Below the pieces are notes generated by a model, which saw nothing but the letters and a program-made list of their open reading frames with translations, did not search any database and had not been told where the DNA came from. This document shows, piece after piece, positions 24,063 to 35,347 of a stretch of 64,000 nucleotides of DNA. Positions within the stretch are counted from its first letter, which is position 1, and each line of letters starts with the position of its first letter. The stretch comes from Lysobacterales bacterium (GTDB lineage: Bacteria > Pseudomonadota > Gammaproteobacteria > Xanthomonadales > Rhodanobacteraceae). The stretch spans positions 58,807 to 122,806 of the forward strand of contig JAJPID010000012.1 in assembly GCA_021324945.1 (NCBI GenBank), written 5' to 3'. The translations under genes and the position numbers were made by a program.

Positions 24063-24398
24063 ATGTACGCAGTGATCCTCACCGGCGGACGCCAGTTCCG
24101 CGTGATGCAGGGCGATGTCCTGCGCGTGGAGAAGCTCGACGCCGAACCCGACAGCGCCGTCAAGTTCGAACAGGTGCTGATGATCGGCGACGGCGAGAAC
24201 ATCACGCTGGGTGCGCCCCACATCGAGGGCGCCCACGTCGCCGCCAAGGTGCGCGGCCACGGCCGCCACGACAAAGTGCGCATCGTGAAATTCCGCCGCC
24301 GCAAACACCATCGCAAGCAGATGGGGCATCGGCAGCACTATACCGAAATCGAAATCACGGCCATTGCCCCCAAGGGCGGCAAGGCCGCGAAGGAGTAA
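24063..24398 (+). CDS. rplU: 50S ribosomal protein L21
   Basis: L21 (111 aa) binds 23S rRNA in the large subunit. MYAVILTGGRQFRV and the basic KFRRRKHHRKQMGHRQ segment are typical; the C-terminal tail ends GGKAAKE and makes it slightly longer than in E. coli. It forms the conserved rplU-rpmA pair with obgE downstream. Confidence 0.98.
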   Translation: MYAVILTGGRQFRVMQGDVLRVEKLDAEPDSAVKFEQVLMIGDGENITLGAPHIEGAHVAAKVRGHGRHDKVRIVKFRRRKHHRKQMGHRQHYTEIEITAIAPKGGKAAKE

Positions 24399-24404
24399 GC
24401 CGCC

Positions 24405-24662
24405 ATGGCACACAAGAAAGGCGTAGGTTCCTCGCGCAACGGTCGCGATTCGAATCCGAAATATCTGGGCGTGAAGCTCTATGGCGGCCAGGCCGTCGAA
24501 GCCGGCAACATCATCGTGCGCCAGCGCGGCACGCAGTTCCATCCGGGCGCGGGCGTGGGCCTGGGCCGTGACCATACGCTCTACGCGCTGGTCGACGGCA
24601 AGGTCGAGTTCAAGACCCATGGCCCGAAGAGTCGCCGCACGGTCAGTGTGATTCCGGGCTGA
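24405..24662 (+). CDS. rpmA: 50S ribosomal protein L27
   Basis: L27 (85 aa) reaches the peptidyl transferase centre with its N-terminus. [34 protein letters not shown] and [12 protein letters not shown] are conserved, and there is no N-terminal extension needing protease removal as in Firmicutes. It starts 6 bp after rplU and is followed by an intrinsic terminator. Confidence 0.98.
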   Translation: MAHKKGVGSSRNGRDSNPKYLGVKLYGGQAVEAGNIIVRQRGTQFHPGAGVGLGRDHTLYALVDGKVEFKTHGPKSRRTVSVIPG

Positions 24663-24684
24663 GCCCTCCAATTGTTCGCGAACG

Positions 24685-24706
24685 ACCCCGCTGCGGCGGG
24701 GTTTTT
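24685..24706 (+). terminator. Rho-independent terminator after rpmA
   Basis: Perfect 7-bp stem ACCCCGC/GCGGGGT (24685-24691 and 24696-24702) with loop TGCG, followed directly by a T run at 24702-24706. It ends the rplU-rpmA transcript before obgE. Confidence 0.85.
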
Positions 24707-24713
24707 CGTATAC

Positions 24714-25919
<1,206 letters not shown>

Positions 25920-25938
25920 GCGGGACCGTGCGCGTAAC

Positions 25939-25970
25939 AAAAAAGCCGGCTTTCGCCGGCTGGGTTTTTT
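25939..25970. terminator. Bidirectional intrinsic terminator between obgE and rpsT
   Basis: AGCCGGC-TTTC-GCCGGCT (25944-25961) is flanked by an A run on the left and a T run at 25965-25970. On the minus strand it reads GCCGGCGAAAGCCGGC followed by six T, so it can terminate both obgE and the convergent rpsT. Confidence 0.88.
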
Positions 25971-26011
25971 CCCTCTCCCGCTTGCGGGAAAGGGAAAGGG
26001 GTAAGGGAAAG
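25968..26011. repeat. Hairpin and degenerate G-rich heptads downstream of rpsT
   Basis: A near-perfect palindrome, TTTCCCTCTCCCGC paired with GCGGGAAAGGGAAA (25968-25997, one mismatch), is followed by further GGGGTAA and GGGAAAG units to 26011. The CCCTCTCCCGC...GCGGGA core is a repeat style common between genes in this group. It probably stabilises the rpsT 3' end. Confidence 0.5.
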
Positions 26012-26017
26012 AAATCC

Positions 26018-26281
26018 TCAGGCAAGCGCCTTGATCTTCGCCGCCAGACGGCTTTTGTGACGCGCCGCCTTGTTCTTGTGGATCAGCCCATGATGCGCGT
26101 AGCGGTCCATGACCGGCTCGGCGGCCTGGTAGGCGGCTTCGGCGCCGGCCTTGTCCCCGGCTTCGATCGCCTTCAGCACCTTGCGGATCGACGAGCGCAG
26201 CATCGAGCGCTGGCTGGCGTTGCGCATACGTCGCACTTCGGCTTGGCGGGCGCGCTTCTTGGCGGACTTGATGTTGGCCAC
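26018..26281 (-). CDS. rpsT: 30S ribosomal protein S20
   Basis: S20 (87 aa) is an early 16S rRNA-binding protein. The product is wholly helical and basic: [53 protein letters not shown]. It starts with GTG (26281), preceded by GCGGAG; E. coli rpsT also uses a weak start (TTG), which matters for its autoregulation. A clear promoter lies upstream at 26321-26349. It is divergent from murJ. Confidence 0.97.
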   Translation of the reverse strand: MANIKSAKKRARQAEVRRMRNASQRSMLRSSIRKVLKAIEAGDKAGAEAAYQAAEPVMDRYAHHGLIHKNKAARHKSRLAAKIKALA

Positions 26282-26320
26282 GGGATGAAACTCCGCAAAA
26301 GGGTGAAAAAAAGACTGCCA

Positions 26321-26349
26321 AGTATGCGTGCGGCACGTCGGGGAGTCAA
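26321..26349 (-). promoter_or_regulatory. Sigma-70 promoter of rpsT
   Basis: On the minus strand TTGACT (26349-26344) and CATACT (26326-26321) are separated by exactly 17 bp. The predicted transcript begins near 26314 and has a leader of ~35 nt before the GTG start. Confidence 0.75.
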
Positions 26350-26352
26350 GCC

Positions 26353-27960
26353 GTGAGGAAGCCCAGCATGTTGCGCGGCGTGCTGTCCTTCAGCGCGATG
26401 ACCATGATCTCGCGCGTACTGGGCCTGGCGCGCGACATGGCCATCAATATCGCCTTCGGCGCGAACGCGGCCACCGATGCTTTCTGGGTGGCTTTCCGAA
26501 TTCCCAATTTTCTGCGCCGGCTGTTTGCGGAAGGCTCGTTCTCGACCGCCTTCGTGCCGGTGTTCACCGAGGTGAAGGAAACCCGCAGCCACGAGGACCT
26601 CAAGGAGCTCACCGCGTGCGTGGCCGGCACGCTGGGCGGCGTGCTGCTGGTGATCACTGCGCTCGGGCTGATCTTCGCGCCGCAGGTGGCGACGATGTTC
26701 GAACCCGGTGCGCTGGACCAACCGCACAAGTTCGATCTCACCATCGATCTGCTGCGGCTTACCTTCCCCTTCATCTTCTTCGTCTCGCTGACCGCGCTGG
26801 CGGCAGGCGTGCTCAACAGCTTCCATCGTTTCGCGCTGCCGGCACTGACGCCGGTGATCCTCAACATCGCGATGATCGCCGGCGCGCTCTGGCTGGCGCC
26901 GCGCCTGCAGATTCCGATCATGTCGCTGGGCTGGGCGGTGCTGGCCGGCGGTATCGCACAATGGCTGTTTCTGCTGCCTTCGTTGCGGCGGCTGGATCTG
27001 CTCGGCATTCCGCGCTGGGGCTGGAATCATCCAGAAGTGCGCAAGATCCTGAGACTGATGGGGCCGACCCTGCTCGGCTCCTCGGTGGCGCAACTGAATC
27101 TGCTGCTGGACACGGTCGTCCTCTCACTGCTGATCACCGGCTCGCAAAGCTGGTTCTCCCAGTCCACGCGCTTCCTGGAATTGCCCCTGGGTTTGTTCGG
27201 CGTTGCGCTGGGCACGGTAATCCTGCCGGCACTGTCGCGACATCATATTGCGGCAGATCGCGGCGGTTTCTCGCGTTCGCTCGATTGGGGCTTGCGCATC
27301 ACGCTGCTGATCGCGCTGCCGGCGATGGTCGCGCTGCTGCTGCTGGCGAAACCATTGGTGGCGACGCTATACCAGCACGGCCGTTTCACCGCGTTCGACA
27401 CGCGCATGGACGTGCTAGCGATCTCGGCCATGGTATGCGGTCTGCCGGCCTTCGCGTTGGTGAAGGTGGTGTTGCCCGCGTTCTACGCGCGTCAGGATAC
27501 GAAAACGCCGGTACGCGCGGGCGTGGTCTCTCTGATCGCCAACATGGTTTTCAATTTCGCCTTCATCGCACTGCTATTTGAATGGTGGGCGCCGCCGCAG
27601 TTGAAGGCGCTGCCGTGGCTGGACGGAATCGCGCGAGTGCCCGGATTGCACATGGCGTTGGGAATCGCCAGCGCCTTGTCGAGTTGGCTGAATTTCGCGT
27701 TGCTGTGGCATTGGCTTGCACGCACGGGCGTTTACGAGCGGCAGCCAGGCTGGGGTGTCCACGCAGTGCGTGTGATCCTGGCCTGTGCGGCAATGTCGCT
27801 GGTGTTGATCGCGGGTCTGTGGCTGTGGCCGAACTGGGTTACATCCAGCATTTGGATGCGCATCTGGCATCTCGCCGTGTTGGTCGTTGCCGGAGCGGGT
27901 ATCTATTTCGTTGTGCTCTTCGCGGCCGGTTTGCGGATGCGGGATTTGCAAGCCGCCTAG
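26353..27960 (+). CDS. murJ: Lipid II flippase MurJ
   Basis: MurJ (535 aa) moves lipid II across the inner membrane for peptidoglycan synthesis. It is an integral membrane protein of the MOP superfamily with about 14 helices. Conserved parts include the N-terminal [17 protein letters not shown], the [24 protein letters not shown] block with the essential Arg residues, and [14 protein letters not shown] near the middle. The start could be GTG 26353 or ATG 26368; the first is listed. ribF follows after 52 bp, the common murJ-ribF order. Confidence 0.96.
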   Translation: MRKPSMLRGVLSFSAMTMISRVLGLARDMAINIAFGANAATDAFWVAFRIPNFLRRLFAEGSFSTAFVPVFTEVKETRSHEDLKELTACVAGTLGGVLLVITALGLIFAPQVATMFEPGALDQPHKFDLTIDLLRLTFPFIFFVSLTALAAGVLNSFHRFALPALTPVILNIAMIAGALWLAPRLQIPIMSLGWAVLAGGIAQWLFLLPSLRRLDLLGIPRWGWNHPEVRKILRLMGPTLLGSSVAQLNLLLDTVVLSLLITGSQSWFSQSTRFLELPLGLFGVALGTVILPALSRHHIAADRGGFSRSLDWGLRITLLIALPAMVALLLLAKPLVATLYQHGRFTAFDTRMDVLAISAMVCGLPAFALVKVVLPAFYARQDTKTPVRAGVVSLIANMVFNFAFIALLFEWWAPPQLKALPWLDGIARVPGLHMALGIASALSSWLNFALLWHWLARTGVYERQPGWGVHAVRVILACAAMSLVLIAGLWLWPNWVTSSIWMRIWHLAVLVVAGAGIYFVVLFAAGLRMRDLQAA

Positions 27961-28012
27961 ATGGCGCGGTATCTCGCATGTTGCGCCGCAGCGCAATCGT
28001 TATACTGCGCGG

Positions 28013-28966
28013 ATGTTCAAGGTCTTCCGGGATGCCGCGGGGCCGTGTCTCGCTCCGGGTGGTAGCGTGCTCGCCATTGGCGCGTTCGACGGGCTGCATC
28101 GCGGCCACGCCGCTTTGCTGTCGCGTGTGCACGAGCGCGCGACTGCGCTCGGCTTGACCACAGCGGTGGTCGGTTTCGAACCTTTGCCGCGCGCGTATTT
28201 CTCACGCGAGCCGCTGCCGCGTTTGTCTTCTCTGCGGGAAAAAGTCTGCGGTTTGCGCGATGCAGACATCGAGCTGCTGTTGCTGCTGCGCTTCAACGCG
28301 GCGTTGGCGAACATGCAGGCGCAAGAATTCGTGCGGAAAATCATTGTGCAGCGGATGAACGCGCGCGAAGTGTGGGTCGGGGCGGACTTCCGTTTCGGCC
28401 ATCGGCGCGGGGGAGACGTCACGTTGTTGAGAGCGATGGGTGCGCAATACGGTTTCGAGGTGCATGCGCTGGAGCAGATCAAGTTTGCGGGCGAACGCGT
28501 TTCGGCCAGTCGCATCCGCGAGTTGCTTGCAGCGGGCGAATTTTCGCACGCGGCGCGTTTGCTGGGCCGGTCGTTCTCGATCAGCGGACGCGTAGTGCGC
28601 GGTCATCGCATGGGACACCAGCTCGGTTATCCGACCGCGAACATTCGCCTGCGTAGCCGCGTTCCGCCGGTGCAGGGGATTTTCGCGGCGCGCGTACATG
28701 GGATATCCGACCAGCCGTGGCCCGCGGTCACGAGTCTGGGCGTGCGGCCGATGTTCGGCGGCCGTGAACTGTTGCTGGAAACGCACCTGTTCGCTTTCGA
28801 CGGCGATCTTTACGGGTGTCGCATTGAAGTGGAATTTGTTGCCAAGTTGCGTGACGAAGAGAAATTCGCTGATCTGGATGCGCTGAAGATGCAGATGGAC
28901 AAGGACGCGAAAGAAGCGCGCCGCATTCTCGAAGACAAGAAGAAAATTTCCGGAGCTGCTGCGTGA
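28013..28966 (+). CDS. ribF: Bifunctional riboflavin kinase/FMN adenylyltransferase
   Basis: RibF (317 aa) turns riboflavin into FMN and FAD. The N-terminal adenylyltransferase domain (about 1-185) shows [23 protein letters not shown] and the SASRIRELL block. The C-terminal kinase domain (about 190-310) shows [35 protein letters not shown] and [20 protein letters not shown] hexamer at 28001-28006 ends 6 bp before the ATG, which would give a leaderless or near-leaderless mRNA, though a good -35 is not visible. The stop overlaps the ileS GTG start. Confidence 0.96.
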   Translation: MFKVFRDAAGPCLAPGGSVLAIGAFDGLHRGHAALLSRVHERATALGLTTAVVGFEPLPRAYFSREPLPRLSSLREKVCGLRDADIELLLLLRFNAALANMQAQEFVRKIIVQRMNAREVWVGADFRFGHRRGGDVTLLRAMGAQYGFEVHALEQIKFAGERVSASRIRELLAAGEFSHAARLLGRSFSISGRVVRGHRMGHQLGYPTANIRLRSRVPPVQGIFAARVHGISDQPWPAVTSLGVRPMFGGRELLLETHLFAFDGDLYGCRIEVEFVAKLRDEEKFADLDALKMQMDKDAKEARRILEDKKKISGAAA

Positions 28967-31866
28967 GCCGCGACTATAAATCCACCATCAACCTTCCCAA
29001 GACCGACTTCGCGATGAAGGCCGATCTGGCCCAGCGCGAGCCGAAGATGCTGGCTGAATGGGAAGCGCAGAATCGCTACGCGAAGTTGCAGCAGCGCACG
29101 GGCAATCGCGAACACGCTTTCATCCTGCACGACGGCCCCCCTTACGCGAACGGTGCGATTCACCTCGGCCACGCGGTTAACAAGATCCTGAAAGACGTGG
29201 TGGTGCGTTCGAAATTGCTGGCGGGTTTTCGTTCGCCCTACATACCGGGGTGGGATTGCCACGGTCTGCCGATCGAAATCGCAGTCGAGAAGAAAGTCGG
29301 CAAGGTCGGGCAGAATGTGGACGCTGCACAGTTCCGTAAACTCTGCCGCGAGTACGCCGCCTCGCAGATCGATTTGCAGCGCAAGGATTTCAAGCGGCTG
29401 GGCGTGCTGGGCGATTGGGAGCATCCCTATCGCACGATGGATTTGAAATACGAGGCCGACATCCTGCGCGCGCTCGCGCGTGTGTACGCGAACGGACACG
29501 TCGCGCGCGGTTTCAAGCCGGTGCACTGGTGCTTCGATTGTGGTTCGGCGCTGGCGGAGGCGGAAATTGAATATGCGGACAAGCAGTCGCCTGCAATCGA
29601 TGTCGCCTACGACGCACTCGATCCGAGAGCGCTAGCCGCGAAATTCGATGTGCCAATCGATGACAACGATATCGTCGCGGTGCCGATCTGGACCACCACG
29701 CCGTGGACGCTGCCGGCCAGTCTCGCTGTGACGCTCGGACCGCAGCTCGATTACGTGCTGGTCGAAGGAGCGTGGCGGGATGACAAGCGGGTGTTGCTGG
29801 TACTCGCCGAAACACTGGCCGAAAAAGCAACAGCGCGTTACGACATCGGTGAATTGAAAGTGCTGGGCCGCGCGAAAGGCGCCGCGTTGGAAAATCTGCG
29901 GCTGAAGCATCCCTTCTACGACCGCGAAATTCCGATCCTGCTCGGCGAGCACGTGTCGGCGGAAGAGGGCACCGGAGCGGTACACACCGCGCCCGGTCAT
30001 GGTGCGGATGACTTTGTCGTCGGCCAAAAATATGGATTGATCGAAAACACGCCGGCCAATGTGCTGAACCCTGTCGGTGCGAACGGTGTGTATCTGCCGG
30101 GCACGCCGGTCTTCGCAGGCCAGCACATCTGGAAAGCCAACGACGCGATCATCGAGTTGCTGCGCCAACGCGCTGTGCTGTTGCATGCCACAAAGATCAC
30201 GCACAGCTATCCGCACTGCTGGCGGCACCGCACGCCGATCGCCTTCCGTACCACGCCGCAATGGTTCATCGGCATGGAACGCGCGGGTTTGCGCGAGAGC
30301 GCGATGCACGCGGTCCGTAACGACGTGACGTTTTATCCTTCATGGGGCGAGGAACGCATCGCCGGCATGGTCGAAAGCCGGCCGGACTGGTGCATCTCGC
30401 GCCAGCGCACCTGGGGCGTGCCTATCGCGCTGTTTGTGCACAGGCTCACGGGCGAACCGCATCCGCGCAGCGTGGAATTGATCGAGCAAGTGGCGCAGCG
30501 TGTCGAGAAGGAGGGCGTAGATGCGTGGTACGCGCTCGAACCTGCCGAATTGCTCGGCGACGAAGCGAACGATTACGAGAAGGTCAGTGACATCCTCGAT
30601 GTCTGGTTCGACTCCGGCACGTCGCACTATTGCGTGCTGGATCAGCGTCCCGAATTGCAGCGCAATCCCGGCGACAAGGTGATCTATCTGGAAGGCTCGG
30701 ATCAGCACCGCGGCTGGTTCCAGTCTTCGCTGCTGACCAGTTGCGCGATGCACGGGCGCGCGCCATTCGACGAGGTGCTGACACATGGTTTCACGGTCGA
30801 TGCACAGGGCCGCAAGATGTCCAAGTCGTTGGGCAACGGCATCGAGCCGCAGGACGTGATGAAGCACTACGGCGCGGACATCCTGCGCCTGTGGATCGCC
30901 TCGGCCGATTACCGCAACGAGATGGCGCTCTCGGACGAGATCCTGAAGCGCGTCGCGGATTCGTACCGGCGCATCCGCAATACCGCGCGATTCCTGCTCG
31001 GCAATCTGGACGGCTTTGACCCGGCGAAGGATTTGCTGCCTGTCGAAGATTGTCTCTTGCTGGATCAGTGGGCTGTGCAATGCGCGTTCGACGTGCAGCA
31101 GGCGGTGATCGCGGCTTACGCGGCTTACGACTTTCCCGAAATCGTGCAGCGCGTGCAGAACTTCTGCACCAACGAGATGGGCGCGCTGTATCTGGACATC
31201 ACCAAGGACCGGCTCTACACGATGCCGCCGGACAGCCGCGGCCGTCGCAGCGCGCAGAGCGCGATGTACCGGATCCTGGAGGCGATGGTGCGATGGCTGG
31301 CCCCGCTGCTGTCGTTCACCTCGGAAGAAATCTGGCAGCACATGCCGCGCACCAGGGTGGTGGATGGCAACGTGGTCGAACGCGACGAATCGGTGCTGTT
31401 CCACACCTGGTACGACGGACTGGCTGCGACGCAAGACGCATTCGAGCAGCGCCGCTGGTGGAGCGACCTGCTGCGCATCCGCGAAACCGGCGCGCGCGTG
31501 CTGGAAGGCATGCGCAAGGATGGCCAAATCGGCTCGTCGCTGGATGCGAACGTCGTGATTCATGCGGACGAGTCGATCGTCGAGCGCTACCGCGAAGTCG
31601 CCGATGAGCTGCGCTTCTTCTTCATCGTCTCCGATTTGCGGCTGGATCGCGGCGCGCAACCGGCGGAGGCGGTACTGACCGAACTGGAAGGTGCAGACGT
31701 CTATGTATCCGCAACCGTGAGTGGCGCGAAGAAGTGCGTGCGCTGCTGGCATCATCGAGAAGACATCGGCACGCATGCAGAACATCCGGAGCTGTGCGGG
31801 CGGTGTGTCGAGAATGTTGCCGCAATTGAAGGCCGCGGCGATGGCGAAACCCGGCGGTGGTTTTGA
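28963..31866 (+). CDS. ileS: Isoleucine-tRNA ligase
   Basis: IleS (967 aa) charges tRNA-Ile and hydrolyses mischarged Val-tRNA. The class I motifs are present: [16 protein letters not shown] (HIGH box) and [12 protein letters not shown] (KMSKS loop), with the CP1 editing domain between them ([24 protein letters not shown]). The C-terminal zinc finger reads CVRCWHH...CGRCVENV. The GTG start at 28963 overlaps the ribF stop by 4 bp (GTGA). Downstream, lspA and ispH complete the conserved cluster. Confidence 0.98.
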   Translation: MSRDYKSTINLPKTDFAMKADLAQREPKMLAEWEAQNRYAKLQQRTGNREHAFILHDGPPYANGAIHLGHAVNKILKDVVVRSKLLAGFRSPYIPGWDCHGLPIEIAVEKKVGKVGQNVDAAQFRKLCREYAASQIDLQRKDFKRLGVLGDWEHPYRTMDLKYEADILRALARVYANGHVARGFKPVHWCFDCGSALAEAEIEYADKQSPAIDVAYDALDPRALAAKFDVPIDDNDIVAVPIWTTTPWTLPASLAVTLGPQLDYVLVEGAWRDDKRVLLVLAETLAEKATARYDIGELKVLGRAKGAALENLRLKHPFYDREIPILLGEHVSAEEGTGAVHTAPGHGADDFVVGQKYGLIENTPANVLNPVGANGVYLPGTPVFAGQHIWKANDAIIELLRQRAVLLHATKITHSYPHCWRHRTPIAFRTTPQWFIGMERAGLRESAMHAVRNDVTFYPSWGEERIAGMVESRPDWCISRQRTWGVPIALFVHRLTGEPHPRSVELIEQVAQRVEKEGVDAWYALEPAELLGDEANDYEKVSDILDVWFDSGTSHYCVLDQRPELQRNPGDKVIYLEGSDQHRGWFQSSLLTSCAMHGRAPFDEVLTHGFTVDAQGRKMSKSLGNGIEPQDVMKHYGADILRLWIASADYRNEMALSDEILKRVADSYRRIRNTARFLLGNLDGFDPAKDLLPVEDCLLLDQWAVQCAFDVQQAVIAAYAAYDFPEIVQRVQNFCTNEMGALYLDITKDRLYTMPPDSRGRRSAQSAMYRILEAMVRWLAPLLSFTSEEIWQHMPRTRVVDGNVVERDESVLFHTWYDGLAATQDAFEQRRWWSDLLRIRETGARVLEGMRKDGQIGSSLDANVVIHADESIVERYREVADELRFFFIVSDLRLDRGAQPAEAVLTELEGADVYVSATVSGAKKCVRCWHHREDIGTHAEHPELCGRCVENVAAIEGRGDGETRRWF

Positions 31867-32369
31867 TGGCCATGCGAACCAACGCATTGTCGTGGCTGAT
31901 TGTCTCGGGCCTCGTCATCGTGCTCGACCAATGGACCAAGTGGTGGGTGTTGCGCGAGCTGACGCCATACAACCCGTATCCCGTGATCCCGCACGTTCTG
32001 AACTGGACGCTCGCGTTCAACACTGGCGCGGCGTTTTCGTTTCTGGCTGGCGGTTCGGGCTGGCAGGTCTGGTTGTTCGGAATTCTCGCGGTGATTGTCT
32101 GCCTCCTGCTGATCGCCTGGCTGGCGCGCACTCCGCACAGTGATTGGCGTACCGCATTACCGATTGCATTGATCATCGGGGGCGCGCTGGGAAACCTGAT
32201 CGATCGCCTGTTGCGCGGGCAAGTCACCGATTTCATCCAGGTCTATTGGCGCACGTGGTCCTGGCCGGCGTTCAATGTCGCCGATTCGGCGATCTGCGTC
32301 GGCGCGGTCGTGCTGATCCTGTTTGGTGCATTCGGCAGCGATCGCGAATGCGAGCGCGGCGGCGGATAA
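31866..32369 (+). CDS. lspA: Lipoprotein signal peptidase
   Basis: LspA (167 aa) is the inner-membrane aspartyl protease that removes signal peptides from diacylated prolipoproteins. Four membrane helices are visible, and the catalytic Asp pair lies in [10 protein letters not shown] and FNVADSAI. The ATG at 31866 shares one base with the ileS stop (TGATG); a GTG three codons further upstream also exists. Substrates within this window include the lipoproteins at 60.5 and 62.2 kb. Confidence 0.96.
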   Translation: MAMRTNALSWLIVSGLVIVLDQWTKWWVLRELTPYNPYPVIPHVLNWTLAFNTGAAFSFLAGGSGWQVWLFGILAVIVCLLLIAWLARTPHSDWRTALPIALIIGGALGNLIDRLLRGQVTDFIQVYWRTWSWPAFNVADSAICVGAVVLILFGAFGSDRECERGGG

Positions 32370-32376
32370 TGGCTTG

Positions 32377-33312
32377 ATGGAAATCCTTCTCGCCAATCCC
32401 CGCGGTTTCTGTGCCGGCGTCGATCGCGCCATCGCGATCGTCGAACGTGCGCTGGAAAGTTACGGCGCTCCGATCCACGTGCGTCATGAAGTCGTGCACA
32501 ACCGACGCGTGGTCGAGGATCTGAAACGCAAGGGCGCGGTGTTCGTCGAGGAACTGAACGAAATTCCCGACGGTTCGACTGTCGTCTTCAGCGCGCACGG
32601 CGTTTCGCAGGCAGTGCGCGACGAAGCTGCGCGCCGGCATCTCAAGGTGTTCGACGCGACCTGTCCGCTGGTGACTAAGGTGCACATGGAAGTGGCACGC
32701 CGCGGCCGTACCGGCTTTGATGTGGTGCTGGTTGGGCACGCCGGCCATCCGGAGGTGGAAGGTACTCTGGGGCAGTGGGACGCACGCTTTCAAGGCGCGA
32801 TCTATTTGGTGCAGAGCCTCGAAGACGTCGCCGCACTTAAAGTCGCGCAGTCAGATCGTCTGGCCTATGTCACGCAGACCACGCTTTCCGTCGACGACAC
32901 GAAAGCGATCATCGCCGCGCTGCGCGAAAAGTTTCCGAACATCGAAGGCCCTCGCAAGGACGACATCTGCTATGCCACACAGAATCGGCAGGATGCCGTG
33001 CGCGAACTGGCGAGTCAGTGCGAATTCGTATTGGTGATCGGTTCGCGCAACAGTTCCAATTCCAACCGCTTGCGCGAGCTGGCCGAACGAGAAGGCGTGC
33101 GTGCGTATCTGATCGATGGTCCGCATGAAATCGACGCGGAGTGGCTAAAAGGCGTTGGGAAACTGGGGCTCACCGCCGGCGCTTCCGCCCCCGAATCGCT
33201 GGTGCGCGAGGTGATCGCGCATCTGCGCCTGTTGGGCGCAGGTGACGTGCGCGAACTGCACGCCGAACCGGAAGACATCACTTTCGCGTTGCCGAAAGAA
33301 TTGCGCGATTGA
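32377..33312 (+). CDS. ispH: 4-hydroxy-3-methylbut-2-enyl diphosphate reductase
   Basis: IspH (311 aa) is the last MEP-pathway enzyme, reducing HMBPP to IPP and DMAPP with an iron-sulfur cluster. The three cluster cysteines are Cys12 (PRGFCAGV), Cys96 (DATCPLV) and Cys198 ([11 protein letters not shown]). The His-containing motifs [14 protein letters not shown] and [11 protein letters not shown], and the catalytic Glu in the last of these, are intact. Start ATG 32377 lies 7 bp after lspA; in-frame sequence upstream belongs to lspA in another frame. A weak terminator follows. Confidence 0.98.
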   Translation: MEILLANPRGFCAGVDRAIAIVERALESYGAPIHVRHEVVHNRRVVEDLKRKGAVFVEELNEIPDGSTVVFSAHGVSQAVRDEAARRHLKVFDATCPLVTKVHMEVARRGRTGFDVVLVGHAGHPEVEGTLGQWDARFQGAIYLVQSLEDVAALKVAQSDRLAYVTQTTLSVDDTKAIIAALREKFPNIEGPRKDDICYATQNRQDAVRELASQCEFVLVIGSRNSSNSNRLRELAEREGVRAYLIDGPHEIDAEWLKGVGKLGLTAGASAPESLVREVIAHLRLLGAGDVRELHAEPEDITFALPKELRD

Positions 33313-33317
33313 AAAGT

Positions 33318-33342
33318 ACAGTTATTGATGACTGTTTTTTTT
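33318..33342 (+). terminator. Probable terminator after ispH
   Basis: A short ACAGT...ACTGT stem (33318-33322 and 33331-33335, 8-nt loop) runs into a tract of eight T. The stem is weak but the T tract is long, and it lies 5 bp after the ispH stop. Confidence 0.5.
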
Positions 33343-33386
33343 GATCTCGCGCCCACGAATGAACGCACGCAAGAAACCCGCACGCA

Positions 33387-33415
33387 TTGCACGGGGAACG
33401 GGCAGCCTCTAAACT
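33387..33415 (+). promoter_or_regulatory. Promoter of tRNA-Thr
   Basis: TTGCAC (33387-33392) and TAAACT (33410-33415) with a 17-bp spacer, ending 12 bp before the mature tRNA 5' end, the distance expected for a tRNA promoter. Confidence 0.7.
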
Positions 33416-33427
33416 TTCGTGCTCAGT

Positions 33428-33503
33428 GCCGGAATAGCTCAGTTGGTAGAGCGGCGCATTCGTAATGCGTAGGTCGTAGGTTCGAATCCTATTTCCGGCA
33501 CCA
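33428..33503 (+). tRNA. tRNA-Thr (anticodon CGT)
   Basis: A complete 76-nt cloverleaf. Acceptor GCCGGAA pairs with TTCCGGC; D arm AGCTCAGTTGGTAGAGC; anticodon stem GCGCA/TGCGT closes loop TTCGTAA with anticodon CGT; T arm contains GGTTCGAATCC; the 3' CCA is encoded (33501-33503). It reads ACG codons, which are frequent in this GC-rich DNA. It is a single tRNA between ispH and pilV. Confidence 0.97.
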
Positions 33504-33746
33504 TTTCCTACGGCGCGTTCCGCCCCAAGCTGCGACTGCAATCTCTCAAATCTTGGCTCGACCTGCAGCGTTATCTGGGACAGCCCCAATCCGTTTGTGA
33601 ACGCGCTCACGAAGCTCCGAGCTGCCTTTGGCCGTTCATCGGCTGCCGTCGTCCACTCGTCGCCTGACACTTGAGGCGTGCCACCGGCCGCGTCATCCTG
33701 CGTCGGTCGGAAAGGGCTTTCAAGTCCAGGGCAGGGGAAATCGCAA

Positions 33747-34253
33747 ATGATCCATCCCGCTCCAATGCGCGCGGCGCGCGGCGTCTCGTTGATCGAGGTG
33801 ATGGTCGCGGTCCTGATCTTCAGCCTGGGGCTGCTGGGCCTGGCCCTGATGCAATTGAAGGGCGCGACCTTCACCAAGGAATCGGGCGCTCGCACGATGG
33901 CGATCCTGGAGGCGCGCAGCTTGGCGGATCGCATGCAGGCCAATCTGACGGCATTGTCGGAATACGTCTCGGCAAGCAGCAGCGGCACGATTCCGGCTTT
34001 CACGGCTTGTTCTCCCACCTGCAGCCCGACCACTGTTGCCGACAATGACGTTGCAGAGTGGCTGACACAGATCAAGGCCAACGCACCCGCCGCCACCACC
34101 GGCGGCGGTTACGGCAAAGTCACCGCCAATGCGGACGGTTCCTACACCATCACAGTTTCATGGAATGGCCTGATCACGCCGGGTGCCGGGAATGGCACAG
34201 GGACTTCCAACGTCACCGAAAGCATGGTGTTCATTCCGGATCTCGGCTCATGA
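33747..34253 (+). CDS. pilV: Type IV pilus minor pilin PilV
   Basis: A 168-aa minor pilin. The prepilin leader MIHPAPMRAARG is cleaved by PilD before VSLIEVMVAVLIFSLG; Glu5 of the mature protein is present, and the first mature residue is Val rather than Phe. SGARTMAILEARSLADRMQAN is typical of PilV. It belongs to the minor-pilin core (PilV-W-X with PilY1) that primes pilus assembly. AGGGGAAAT before the ATG is a good ribosome site. It opens a seven-gene chain of overlapping frames; the 243 bp after the tRNA holds no other gene. Confidence 0.9.
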   Translation: MIHPAPMRAARGVSLIEVMVAVLIFSLGLLGLALMQLKGATFTKESGARTMAILEARSLADRMQANLTALSEYVSASSSGTIPAFTACSPTCSPTTVADNDVAEWLTQIKANAPAATTGGGYGKVTANADGSYTITVSWNGLITPGAGNGTGTSNVTESMVFIPDLGS

Positions 34254-35347
34254 ATCGGCGCGCCGACCTCACCCAGAAGGGCTTTTCGATCATCGAACTG
34301 ATGATCGCCATCGTCTTGGGCGCCTTGGTGGTGGCAGGACTCGTCAATGTATTGATCGCCAACCGGCAGGCCTATCACCTGCAGGAAGCCAACAATTACA
34401 ACCAGCAGAACATGCGCTTCGCGATGGATCGCATCGGGTGGTCGCTGCGCATGGCGGACTTCTGGGGCGGCATCGTGCCGGGTGCCATCACTGGCACACC
34501 CACTGTCACGGGCGGAGCCGGATGCACCAGCGCATGGGTGCTGGCGGTCAATTACGGGATTTATGGCTACGACGGCAACACCACCACGACCGGTTTTCCG
34601 CTCTCTGGGTGCGTACCCAACGCGAATTACGTAGCGGGAAGTGACGTTCTGGTGGTTCGCTACGTTGGGCCTGACGCTGTGCCGCAGGGTGCGGCGCTGT
34701 CTGCGGCGAAAATCTATCTGCGTGTCCAGACCGGCCGTCGCGGTGAACTGTTCGCGGGTGCCAGCCCACCCACTGATCTGCCGCAGTCGGTATCACCCGA
34801 CACCGGCACATCCACCTATCCATATTCGCTGGAAATGTATTACCTGCGGCCCTGTAGCGATCTCGGTACCGCCTCGACCTGCAGTGCGGCTTCCGACGGC
34901 GGCAATCCGATTCCGACGCTGATGCGCCTGCGGTTGCAGGATGACGGCACGCTCATCAACGAACCGGTGGTGGAAGGGGTCGAGCAATTGCAATTCGAAT
35001 ACGGCGTTGGCACGCCGCCCGGCAACCCGACGCCCATCGTGTACAAGACCGCCGATGCAATGGCCGCCGCGGATTGGGCCAATGTGGTTTCGGTGCGGAT
35101 TGGCTATGTGCTGCGCGCGCAGACGCGTGATACGGCGCTGGCTCATGCCTTCAACAGCAACGCCACGGGTTCACCGATACGGCTGAGTGCCAATTGCCAG
35201 TACACGATCAGCGCTACCGGCGCAGTGACTTATTCCACGTGCCCGAACTTCACCGGGGCGAACGACCCCGTTTCCGGCAAACCCCAGCAATTCACCCGCA
35301 CCCAAATGGTCTCGGTGGTGCAGGTGCGCAACCGGACCCGGCTATGA
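34250..35347 (+). CDS. pilW: Type IV pilus assembly protein PilW
   Basis: PilW (365 aa) is a large minor pilin. Leader MNRRADLTQKG is followed by FSIIELMIAIVLGALVVAG, with Glu5 present, then the typical NRQAYHLQEANNYNQQNMRFAMD helix. The C-terminal domain is beta-rich with several Cys, probably disulfide bonded. It overlaps pilV and pilX by 4 bp (ATGA in both cases). Its role is to join PilV, PilX and PilY1 in the tip complex. Confidence 0.93.
   Translation: MNRRADLTQKGFSIIELMIAIVLGALVVAGLVNVLIANRQAYHLQEANNYNQQNMRFAMDRIGWSLRMADFWGGIVPGAITGTPTVTGGAGCTSAWVLAVNYGIYGYDGNTTTTGFPLSGCVPNANYVAGSDVLVVRYVGPDAVPQGAALSAAKIYLRVQTGRRGELFAGASPPTDLPQSVSPDTGTSTYPYSLEMYYLRPCSDLGTASTCSAASDGGNPIPTLMRLRLQDDGTLINEPVVEGVEQLQFEYGVGTPPGNPTPIVYKTADAMAAADWANVVSVRIGYVLRAQTRDTALAHAFNSNATGSPIRLSANCQYTISATGAVTYSTCPNFTGANDPVSGKPQQFTRTQMVSVVQVRNRTRL

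Noticed and set aside
30340..31887. 515-aa minus-strand frame opposite ileS
   Set aside because: Shadow of ileS; no family features.
33594..33640. Possible RpoN (-24/-12) promoter before pilV
   Set aside because: GG-N10-GC spacing occurs but the flanking bases do not match the TGGCAC...TTGC consensus.
33278..34099. 273-aa minus-strand reading frame across the tRNA-Thr and the start of pilV
   Set aside because: It includes the familiar peptide obtained by translating a tRNA gene backwards (GNRIRTYDLRITNAPLYQLS) and conflicts with pilV.
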